A DNA stretch of 64,000 bases, from assembly GCA_035236585.1 (NCBI GenBank), contig CP141135.1, positions 2,266,001 through 2,330,000 of the forward strand, given 5' to 3'. This DNA comes from Warburgia ugandensis (lineage: Eukaryota > Streptophyta > Magnoliopsida > Canellales > Canellaceae). The notes beneath the pieces are model-generated. The model was not told the DNA's origin. It was given only the letters and a program-made list of their open reading frames with translations, and ran no database searches. The position numbers were made by a program, and so were the translations under genes. This document shows, piece by piece, positions 13,301-25,300 of the stretch (positions are counted from its first letter, which is position 1; each line of letters opens with the position of its first letter).

Positions 13301-16300
13301 AGCAAAGCTCTTTAGATTTATTTTTCTGCTTAAAACTCACTGCCTATTTATTTTGAAGCACATCATTGCACATTCACAACTTCATATTGAGCATACATAA
13401 TCTTGCATATACATTTTGCTTATAGCACATCATCATCATCATCATCATCATCATCAAGACCTTATCCTAATTAAGGGTCGGCCACATGAATCTTATTCCC
13501 CCATTCCTCTCTATTAAGTACTATGGCTTCATTTAGTCCCAAAGTTTTTAAATCTTTCCTCACCACTTCTATCCATGTTCTTTTGGGCCTTCCCCTTGCC
13601 CTTTTAGAACCTTCTACTTGTATTGCCTCACTCCTTCTAACCTGTGCCGTTGTTGGTCTCCTTTGAACATGTCCAAACCATGTAAGTCTAATCTCCCTCA
13701 TCTTGTTACCTATTGGTGCTACTCCTAAATTTTCTCTCATATTTTCATTTCTAATTCCATCCTTTCTTGTCTTACCACTCATCCATCTCAACATCCTCAT
13801 TTCTGCGACGCTCATCCTATCAGCATGGTGTTCCTTAACTGCCCAACACTCTGATCCATAGAGCATGGCCAGCCTTGTGGCTATCCTATAGAATTTTCCT
13901 TTTAGTTTGAGTGGCACCCGCCGATCACACAAAACTCCAGATGCATATCTCCATTTGTACCAACCCACTTGGATTCTCTGGGTAACCTCCCTCTCAATCT
14001 CTCCACTCTCATGAATCATTGATCCTAAGTACCGAAGGTGGTCTTTTACGAGGACTTCTTGGTTATCAATCTTGACTGGTGTTCCACTCCTACTCTCCTT
14101 GCTAAAATTGCATTCCATATATTCTGTCTTAGTTTGGCTAATTTTAAATCCTTTAGATTTTAATGCTTCTCTCCATAACTCTAGCTTTATGTTTACACCC
14201 TCCCTTGTCTCATCAAGTAAGACTATATCATTTGCAAATAGCATGCACCAGGGAATCTCCTCAAGCAGATATTTTGTTAACTCTTCTATAACCAATGTGA
14301 AAAGGTATGGGCTTAATGCCGATCCTTAGTGCAATCCTACAGTGACAGGAAAATCACCAGTCTCGCTACTAGTAGTCTTAACATTTGTTACCGCTCTCTC
14401 ATACATATCTTTAATTATGTCTATATACCCCTGTGAAACCTCTTTATCGCCCAACACCCTCCATATTAACTCTCTAAGGACTCTATCATAAGCTTTCTCT
14501 AAGTCGATAAAGACCATGTGGAGGTCTTTCCTCCTCTCCCTATATTTCTCTACTAATTGTCTTAGTAAGAAAATAGCTTCATTGGTAGACCCCCCAGGCA
14601 TGAAACCAAACTGATTCTCCGATACACTTGTTTCATGTCGTAGCCTTTTCTCAATCACTTTTTCAAAAAGTTTCAGTGTTGCTCATATATTTGATCCCTC
14701 GATAATTAGTGCAGCTCTATATGTCTCCTTTATTCTTATAAATTGGTACAATAGAGCTTTTCCTCCACTTAACAGGCATTTTCTTTGATTTTATAATCTT
14801 GTTAAACAACTTGGTCAACCAAACTACCCCAATATTTCCCATATGCTTCCAAACCTCTATTGGTATACCATCGGGCCCCATGGCCTTTCCTGATTTCATC
14901 TTTTTCGAGGCCTCTTTCACTTCAAGTATTCTAATCTTACGTTCATATCTATAATATCCAATATAATTTAGATTTATAGTATTTTCAATCCCTATATTCT
15001 TAGAGCCATTGTCATTTAACAATTTCTGAAAGTATGTTTCCCACCTTTGTTTGATCTCATCATCCTTGACTAATACCTTTTTATCATTACTTCTAATGCA
15101 CCTAACATGATCTAAGTCCTTACCCTTCTATTCTCTTACTTTTGCAAGTTTAAACACATCTTTCTCACCTTTTCTTATTCCTAGTCTATTATAGAGCTCA
15201 TCATATGCTTTAAGTTTAGCCTCACTATTCTCTTAGCAACCTTTTTAGCATTCTTATATTGTTCATAGTTTTCATTATTTCTGGTCTTCTGCCATGCTTT
15301 AAAACACATCCGTTTTTCTTTAATAACTTTTTGCATTGTTTCACTCCACCACCATGTTTCCTTTACTAATTGCCTTTTACCTTTAGATACTCTTAAGACA
15401 TCTTTTGCCACTTTTTGACAATCTTAATCCACATGGTATTTACTTCTAGTTTATAGTTCCAATTTCCTTCTACCATCAACTTATTTGTGAATGATGCTAT
15501 TTTCTCTCCTTTAAAGTTCTACCACTTAATTTTTGGATACCTATTAAGTTCATTTCTTTTCTTCCATCTTTTGATATAGATATGCATAACCATTAACCTA
15601 TGTTGTGAGGTTAAACTCTCACTGGGTATCACCTTACAATCCTTACACATAGATCGTTCATTATTCCAAAGTAGAAAAAAGTCTATTTGGCTTTTATGAA
15701 GTCCACTTTTAAAGGTTATTAAGTGTTCATCCCTCTTCTTAAAGAGTGTATTTGCAATGGCCAGGTTATATGACAAAGCAAAATGGAGGATATTCTCCCC
15801 CATCTAATTTCGTTGTCCTATACCATATCCTTCGTGTATTTTATCATATCCTTCCTTTTCTTTTCCTACATGGCCATTTAAGTCTGCTCCTATAAATATC
15901 CCCTTAGTGTTGGAAATTTCTTGTATAACTCTCTCCATATCTTCCCAAAACTGTCTCTTGATTATATCTTGTAACCCTACTTGTGATGCGTATGCAGTTA
16001 CAACATTTATAATTTGCTTTCCTAGAACAAGTTTTATTATTATAATTCTATCATTGATTCTTTTAACGTCCACAACTTTATCCTTTAATTCCTTATCCAC
16101 TATTATTCCTACGCCATTTCTGTTATTATCCTTTCCTACATACCATAATTTATATCCATCTATTTCTCTAGCTTTAGCCCCTTTCCACTTGGATTCTTGG
16201 ATACAAGCGATGTTGACTCTCTTACGTTTCATCGCGTCTACTAACTCCAAACTCTTACCTGTCAATGTCCCTATATTCCATGTGGTGATACGAATCTTAT

Positions 16301-19300
16301 GCTCTGGAGATATCCTATTTACTATCGCCCTTCTCGACCTCCATGGCATGAACCTATGTCCACTTTTCACTGCACCTGGGTTCTGATGTAGCGCGTCGCT
16401 TCCGAGGGGATGCTCTAGCAGCCCTTGCCCATTTTTCATTACACTTGGGATCCGATGTAGGGCGTCACTTTTGGGAGAATGCCATAGCAACCCTTACCTA
16501 TTTTTCACCGCACCCGGGCTCATAGCACACTTTGCCAAAATCTTTATATTCTTTCTTGTGTGCAAAAACAGTTAACTATATTGTAGTATCTATCCTAAAA
16601 GAGGATTCATCGTACTTAACCTTTATATTCTTGTCTTTGGTGTTTAAGGTCGGACTACCGCATCAAAAGGCCTTGGATTCATGCTGTTTAAGGTTGGTTC
16701 ACCAAATAAAAAAACCTTGGTTGTCAAGGGGTTCTTGCCTCCTATTGTTAAAGCAAGTGAATAGTGAAAACCTCAAGGACGGTTGTTAGCCTTGGAAAAC
16801 AAAGTGGAGTAGGTCTTGGATATATAGACCGAACCACTATAAATCCTTGTGTCTCTTGTCTCTATTTACTTTCTTAGCAATCTTTATTTTTGCTTATTTT
16901 CTTTACAAGCACATTTACTTTCCTTGAGTTGGACATTGTACTTTATTGTTTTAATTTTTCAAAAAGCTCAATTCACCCCCCCTCTTGAGTTGCCTACATG
17001 GACTTCCAAGTAGTAAGTTATAGAATTATGGAATTCACAAGTACCTAGTAAAACTTCATCATATAAATGTATTGAGTTATCCATATGGCCCAACAATTAT
17101 TTTATCAATTGGACCATAGAAGGAAAAAGAGAAAAAAGAAGAAACAGTGAAAAGAGAGATCAACAATGCTGAGCAAAAGGAAGAGGAAGTGGCAGGCCCA
17201 GCACTTGCTGAGAAAAGAAATTTTGATACTGCAAATAATAAATACAAATAACCCTAATGGCACATGAACTGATAGAAAATGCAACAGGTGGTGTTTATGA
17301 ACTTTCTAAAATAATATTAGGAGGGTCAATTACTTTTGTGGAGCCCGTTCGCATGAAGCAGCCTATATATATATATATTCATGCCACATTAGCTGGATCT
17401 AGTAAAACAAATGAGGACATGAATGTAATATCTTGCAAGAAGAGATGTGGAAAAGAACCTCTATTCAGCAAAAAGGTACATGTAATTTTGCTGGTTTCAC
17501 AAAAGTGATAAAACATAAACATAACTGAGGTTTACATGGACTAAAACAAATGATTCAGAAAAAAAAAAAGAGTCCATCTTTAACAACATATACTCATGGT
17601 TTGGTCATACAAATATCAAGTAGCAAAGTTAAGCACATCATCAGTAACATAAAAATCATAAAATCTGAGCATATCATAGGACGAGATCCACCTCGTTAGT
17701 ACCTCTAATCTTTCAAGTACTCTTTGCTCTCTTAGGGCACTGCACACAGTCACTGTAAGGCATGGATACCTCTGAGAAACTTGCAGCTTTGATGGGGATG
17801 TTGCTGAAGGAACATCATCTGCCTTACTCATGATAGCAAGTTTTGCATCAGAACCTGTGCTTGCAATCTCATGATCTAATTCCAAGAGTTCTCTTCTATC
17901 AGTCAGCAGCTCATTATTATCATTGCCAGGAGACTCTCTAACAGGTACCAACTCCATGTGTATGCCTCTCACTTTCCACTGATCAGAAGTTATGAATTCA
18001 TCTTTGGAGCCAGATTCTACCTGCAGGGGTGTTGAAGATGACTGCCCATAAAGACAAAGATCTTTCCTGTATTGAGTAGGGGTTTCATTTTTGCTGCGGA
18101 CTTTCTTGCAATTACTGGGAGAGAAAGCAGGTGAATCAGGGTTGAAGTTTCCAGCTGTCCAAACCCGATATTGCACAGACCTGTTATGGCTCTCAGCTTG
18201 GAGATGCATCCCAAATCTTGAGAACATATTGAGAAGTCGAGTGTAATTTTTCTTATTGTTTAATCCAAGCCTTCTACAAACCTGTTCATAATAGGCAAAA
18301 AGCATAATAATATTAGCTTTGATACTGGGAATGTATGCATGCACAAGCAGATGGACCTGTGTCCTAATATTTATACACACATGTCAACATATACAGACAA
18401 ACAAAAGCATCAGCAACAGTGAAGAATATAAATCTGCTTGCCAGGTGTGCTACAGAGTTGACTATGCAATTAAATTTGCCAATACTACAAGGAGGGGGAT
18501 ATTGCTATATCTATAACAACCAGAACGGGGAGACCAGAATATCATGACCAAAGCAGCAACCAAAACAGAAGACCACATTTCAGCTGGAGCTCAAAGGAAT
18601 AACTGAAAGCAAAGTGAAATATCAATGACTTTACTTTGTAAAATTAAGGTGGTTAAGTGAACCATCTCACAACCAATAGAATGCGGGTTGAAGTATGCTC
18701 ACCTTCCAGAAAAAGCCAAAAAGAGAAAAAGAAAGAAGAGGCAAATGACTGAAGCTCTTTAAGCGCCAAGTCAGATGATTGATGTGGAACAAAAAGACAA
18801 CATAAATGTGGACCTCAATCAACATTTGAAACTCGTAATATATAATACATGACAGAAAACCCTTATATCAACTATGGGACCCAAAAACTAAAAAGGACAG
18901 CCCAGTGCAAGAAGCTCCCATGTACAAGGGGCCTGGTAAAGGGTTGGACCACAAAGGGTCTATAGCAGGCACCCTTACCTTGCATTTTGCAAGAGGCTGT
19001 TTCCATGCCTCGAACCCATGGCCTCCAGTCACACGGCAACAGCTCTACCATTGAGCCAAGGCTCCCCTTCTTATGGGACACCCAATAACTATAGTAAATA
19101 ATTGCTTTCAGATCTGGAATGGCTAAAACATGTGAGAAGGGAGGTACACAAATGTGCCACACCAAGATACAGTGACAATTATTACATAGTGAAACTCAAA
19201 AGCTACTATCTCAGCAATATACAAGTATAACAACTGTGCTGATAGAAGGGACAAAGAAAGAGTCAGAAATCACACGACAAACAGCATAGGCAAACTAACA

Positions 19301-22300
19301 TCAGACATTCACAATCAAGAAAGATATAGACACTCACCTCCGGTACAGTTATGCCTTTTGATCCTTCAGCATCAACCATATCATATATTTGATGTTCGAT
19401 GGGAAGCTCAACAAGCTGGTCAGTTATCTGGCCCTTCTTTCCACATTTGACTGGAGGATCTGTATCAGGATCATCATATGTACATGGAAGAGTCTTTGAC
19501 TGAAACTTTTTAGGATCAAACTTTTTTAGTAACCGTAAACAGCTGACAACCTGAAGAAGAAACAAAGATACCAGACAGATGAATTACAACCAGCAACTCC
19601 TGCAAGTCAGTGACTTTATATTTTTAATGCATGATAAGAGAGGTGAGATTGTTTTATGCTTATATGGTTAAACAGCTTACCAATTACTTTCCCTATAAAG
19701 GTCATGGGATCAAAACTCATTGGCTCAGCCTTGAATTTGGCCAAATTGAGTAGCTTTTAAACGTTCTTCTTTCTGCTAATAAGAGTTGGGTGAGCTTTGC
19801 CAAGTCGAGTCATGTCCGGTTATACAATGTGAATTAGTGCAAAAATGCGTTGAAGGTGACTCAAACCTGTAACCTCAAGCTTATACAGCGTGTTAATCAT
19901 CATGCCATAGTTCTTGTGATTGACCGGGAAAACTTATTAATTTATTACTTCAAATGACTTCACTGCATACTCCTCACTAACCACGTTAAGCTACATTTTT
20001 CCATCTTATGCCACATAGACTCCCTTTGGTCAAGTCCGCATTGGTCTGCATTTTAAATTTTGCTACCATGAAAATAATATAAGAGGTTTTAATAGAGATG
20101 GGATCATTGTCTACTGGTAAAACCCAGGGGAACAGGATGAAATACATAGAGAGCTTTTAGTAAATTGCATCACAATTATGGATTTATCATAAGGACCTCA
20201 AGAGCTACAATTTACTATCTAAAAAGAGGTCAAAGGTGATTAAGGGAATGCAGGAAATACATTAAACTACTGCTAAGTCATCTCTTTCCTTCTCAGCCTT
20301 TCTTTCTCTATTAGGTAGATGAACAATATAGATCTCAGCTTTACTAATTGCTGCCAGACATAGAAAAAAAAAAAAAACTTCATTTCATCTAGTTAGTGTT
20401 TCAAAAGTTACATTCATTTTTCTGTTTCACTTTCAAAGTAACTCCAGGCACCAGATAGAGGGTTCAGATAATCGAAACCCCAGCTGTTCATGGTTGATAA
20501 AATGATCTTAAGGAGAACAACCTACGCAGATATCAAGTCTGAACAAGTGATCCTACTTAAGTTATCCATAGAGCTGAATATGCAGCAACCTCAACAGCAA
20601 TACACCTTCTCAAAACTCTTTCAATCATAATTAAGGATTTGTCAAAAGGAGCTAAAAAGCTAGAATCTACTATTTTAAGAAGAGATCAAAGTTGGTTTTG
20701 AGGGAAAACAGAAAATAGATTAAACTATTTCTTAATTATTTCTTTAGCTTAGTCATTTCTTTCCTTCCCGGCCTTCTTTTCTCCATTAGGTAGATGAAGA
20801 ATATAGATATCATCTTTACTAATTGATTTACCAGACAGAGGTAAATAATGATTGCATTTTCTCTAATTAATGTTTCACAAGTTAGATTCATTTTTCTGTT
20901 TCACTTTAAAAGTAACTCAGGCGCCAAATAGAGAGATTCCCAACTAAGGGTTGGCTATACAAATCTTGTTCCTCCATTCCTGTCTATCTCGTGTCATGGC
21001 TTGATTTAGTCCAAAAGTTCTAAATTTTTCTCACCAATTCTATCCATACCCTTTTGGGCATTTCCCTTGTCCTTTTAGAGCCTTCGACGTGGATTGACTC
21101 ACTCCTAACCGGAGCCATTTTTGATCTCCATTGGACAATGTCCAAACCATCTAAGTACCCTCCCTCATCTTGTTAGGTATTGGTGCTAATCCTAGGTTTC
21201 TGATAAGTGTCCAAATTTGTAAAATAATCACCCAATTAGTTGCCCATGTGTTATAACTCATAGCATTAAATTAGGGTTTTTGGCCAACATTTATAGCGCA
21301 TGCATTTCTGACCTAATAAATCAAATATTTGATAATTTGCAGGTTCATAGGGTAAGTCAAGGTAAGTATGCGAATAATCATATTTTTCTAAGATCTAATT
21401 AGAGTTTTTGACTCTTGTAGGAATCGAGATGATGATCCAACGGCTGAGATCGATTGAGATGAAAATTGAAGATCAAGGTCAAAAGATAGAGTCAAGGCCT
21501 AAATGCCATTAATCTAAAGTAAGATCAAGGATCAAAATTACTTTTAAGACAAGCAAAGGAAGAACCGAAGAAGTCAAAAGTGACTAAAGTGGACCTATGT
21601 ACAAGCATGCAAAGCCCACCATCTCTGCATAGGATTTACTCAAGTCACGCAAGCCATATAATCCATGATGAAGGTAACAAGCTAATGAGCTCTCAAACCA
21701 AAGCCATCAAGCCACATGAGCTAAGCTTCATGGGCCATCAAGCCACATCAAGCCATTAAGTTTCCATTCTTCGTTTAAGTTAAAAATCTCATCATCTTGG
21801 CTAGGTTAAATAGTTTAACTAAGGACCCACTAATCACACAAACCATTCGATTTCTCGTGGGATCAACCTCAATCGCGTGAATTTACTATAACTGATTCAT
21901 GCACTTGCGAGTTAACTTAATATAAATGTAAAACATGGAAATATGTAAATATACTAAAAACAAGCTAAACTTAGAAACTTTCCTAAAAACATACTTTCTG
22001 AAAGTAAAACTTTCCTAAATATGAAATAAGCTAAACTACAAACATGTAAAACTAAGGAATACTATGCAAAAAAATATGCATAGAACAAAGTGAGATGAAA
22101 GGAACCTAAGTAAACTTAAGACGCATGAATTGAAATGTGTATGGTATGCATGAATCCTAACCTTGTACTATTGCTGTCCTAACAAAGTAAAACTTAAACC
22201 ACAATGCAAAATGGGTATTAATAACTAGATAAGATATGCATTAATCTATGATGCACTTAAGTTAGCATGAAATATTTGAACCAAAGATTAGTGCAAATGA

Positions 22301-25300
22301 ATTTAACAAGGAAGACTTCCTAAATGGAATAAAGAAGGGCGCACATGAAATCTATCCTATAGTAATGCATGAAATAACTAAACTAAAGTGCACAAAAGAT
22401 ACATGAAATATGTGCATAAAGAACTAAAGAGAACTTGATGCGAGCTAAACTAGAATTATGCATGGAATCTAAGGGAACTAAGAAATGAAAAATGGACTGA
22501 ACGGTGGCATAATTACTTGAATGTTAAGTGCATGAACCAAGTAAGAAAGCATGATATCCAATAAAGAATCAACCAAACTTTAAGCATTAGCAACCAGCAT
22601 GGAAAAGTAAGCACAAAATATAAACTTTATTGAATTGATTTGCATAAAAAATAGCACACATATACATGTAGTGGAACAAAGAGTGGTGTGCACTCTTCCA
22701 AGGGATGTGTGCACCATTCTTAACCCAAAAACACCTTTCATATCTTCTTCAATATTCATCTAACATTTTCCAAAGGTAAGCATGCGTGTGAACCCTTGTA
22801 GGATTGCAAATGAATAACTACCAAAAAGATTAGGAACAAAAGCACCAATAAGAGACTAAGGCAGGGAAGGAATAAGGGAAAAAGAGAATGGAAACAAATG
22901 GATTCAAGGTGACTTTTCCTTGGCTGTCACTTCAAGGGAAAGGAAACCTTGCATCCTTGAAAGAACATGCAAGAACAGCTAACAAATGGAAGGCACACTA
23001 AGGAGATCTTAACTATGAAAACAAGCAGAAAAAGGAAATCAAGGCAAGGAAAAACAAGAACTAAAGCTGTAAGAGACTAAGCTTTAATGGAAGGATGACC
23101 AAGGAACAAGTGCTGTGTGGAACTCTTAGAGGAAGAGGTGTGCTTCAAGGAGAAAACAGTAGAGGACTTGGAGGGGTAGAGATGTCTCCTTCAAATGAGG
23201 GTACAAACTCCCCCTCCCCAAGATTTTTCTCACTTCCAAAAACCTACCCCCTTTTATGAGTTTTGGGCACTTTCTAAATTGATTATGGGTGATCCTAAGG
23301 TAGAGAATAAGAGGAAAAATCTAAGGGTTAAGATCATCCTCTAGATCTAGGTCAAGCATGTATACTTAAGAGAGGGCAAGGTGGGAGGAGCCACCTTTTT
23401 GGCAAGGGGGCGTCTCCTGCTTGTAGAAATCGTGGAAGCTGTTTGGAAATAGAAAGAAAGTTGGGAAAAGGATGGAGAGAGAAGAAGAGGTAAGGATATA
23501 TGGCAGCCATTGGATGAAGAGTGGATGGTGAGGATGATGAGCATAGAAGTTAGGATAATGAGGGAGTCAGGGCAACCATGCGACACTTAAGAGGAGGGGT
23601 AGGTAAGATGGAAGTCTTAGGAAGGTGGGACTCTTAGGTGGAATTTAAGAAAGTGCAAAATTCGTGGTTGCCTTGTATGGTGAGGAGGAGAGAGAGAAAA
23701 AAAATGAGAAAAACATGAAAAATGAAAAGAAATAAGGTGGTTTCTTCTTATTGATCTACAAGCTATTTTATTTTCCTTGATTTTTTACCTAAATATCTCT
23801 TAATTATCCTTTGAAAATCCCATGGATATTTGCCTTAAATTTTCCTCCAATCATTGCCTTTCATGTAGCTTGGCTCATGTGGTTGATGACTTGCTTTGAG
23901 AGATCATTAGCTTGTCATCTTCTTCATGGCTTACATTTCTTGGGTGACTTGAGTAAATCCTATGCAAAGGTAGTGGACTTTGCATTGGTCAGCTTTAGTA
24001 AACTTTGACTTCTCCAATTTCTTCCTTTGCTTGCCTTAAAGTGATATTGATCTTACTTTGGATTGATGACATTTAGGCCTTGACTCGATCTTTTGATCTC
24101 AATCTTCAATTTTCATCTCGATCAATGTCGGCCATCGAATCAACATTTTGACTCCTACAAAAAAGTAAAAAACTCTAATTAAATTTTAGAAAAAATATGA
24201 TTATTCACATACTTATCTCGGCTTAGCCTCTAAACTTACAAATTATCAAATATTTGATTTATTAGGTCAGAAATGCATGTTTTATAAATGTTGGCAAAAA
24301 ACCGTAATTTAACACTGTAAGTTATAACACATAGGCAACTAATTGGGTGATTATTTTACAAATTTGGACACTTATCCCAATTGGGGATCGGCCACAACAA
24401 TCTTGCTCCTCCATTCCCCTTTATTAAGTACCACGGCTTCATTTAGTCCCAAAGTTTTTAAATCTTTTCTCACCACTTTTATTCACGTTCTTTTTGGCCT
24501 TCCCCTTGCCCTTTTAGAACCTTCTACTTGCATTGCCTCATGCCTAATTGGTGTCATTTTCAGTCTTTGTTGGACATGTCCAAACCATCTAAGTCTAATC
24601 TCCCTCATCTTGTTACTTATTTGCACTACTCTTAAGTTTTCTCTAATGTTTTCATTCCTAATTCTATCCTTTCTTGTCTCACCACTCATCCATCCCAACA
24701 TCGTCATTTCTACTATGCTCAGCCTATGAACATGATGTTCTTCAACTGCTCAACACTTTGATCTATAGAGCATGGTCAGCCTTATACCCATCCTATAGAA
24801 TTTTCCTTTTAGTTTGAGTGGCACCCACTGATCATAGAAAACGCCACATGCACATCTCTATTTGTTCCAACCCGCTTGGATTCTCTAGGTAACCTCCCTC
24901 TCAATCTCTCAATCTCTCTACTCTCATAAATCATCGATCCTAAGTGCCAAAATCTTTTATAGGGACTTCTTGGTTATCAATCTTTACTGGTACTCCACTG
25001 ACACTCCTCTCCTTACCAACATTGCATTCCATATACTACATCTTAGTTTGGCTGATTTTAAATCGTTTAGGTTCTAATGCTTCTCTCCATAACTCTAGCT
25101 TTGTATTCACGCCTTCCCTTGTCTCATCAATTAAAACTATATCATCTACAAATAGCATGCACCATGGAATCTCCTCGTGTAGATGTTTTGTTAACTCATC
25201 CATAATTAATGTGAAAATTTATGGGCTCAATGACAATCCTTGGTGCAAATCTACTGTGATAGGAAAATCACCAGTCTCTCTGCTAGTGGTCTTAACATTT

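Larger units (their letters stand above)
12059..17013 (+). mobile_element. Solo LTR (SIRE/copia-like) with nested LINE, TFIIIC intron 6
   Basis: The LTR runs from TGTTAGCC (12064) to ACTTCCA (17008) with TG...CA ends. A perfect 5-bp target duplication AGTAG flanks it (12059-12063 and 17009-17013). Without the nested LINE at 13,430-16,521 it is about 1.85 kb. The start (TGTTAGCCCCAAAGGTTTC, then GATAACAAAGCATT) and the end with CACCCCCCCTCTTGAGTTG resemble long LTRs of the SIRE/Maximus copia lineage. There is no internal coding region or second LTR, so it fits recombination between two LTRs. The lineage name is a judgement; the solo-LTR structure is seen directly. Confidence 0.82.

Noticed and set aside
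12915..13400. 161-codon plus-strand frame
   Set aside because: It lies wholly inside the solo LTR, has no domain and is explained by LTR sequence.
15907..16386. 159-codon plus-strand frame
   Set aside because: It is antisense to the LINE endonuclease and merely mirrors that coding sequence.
19850..19930. tRNA-like text on the minus strand near a GGTTTGAGTC box
   Set aside because: Only weak A/B-box likeness, no tail and no target duplication.
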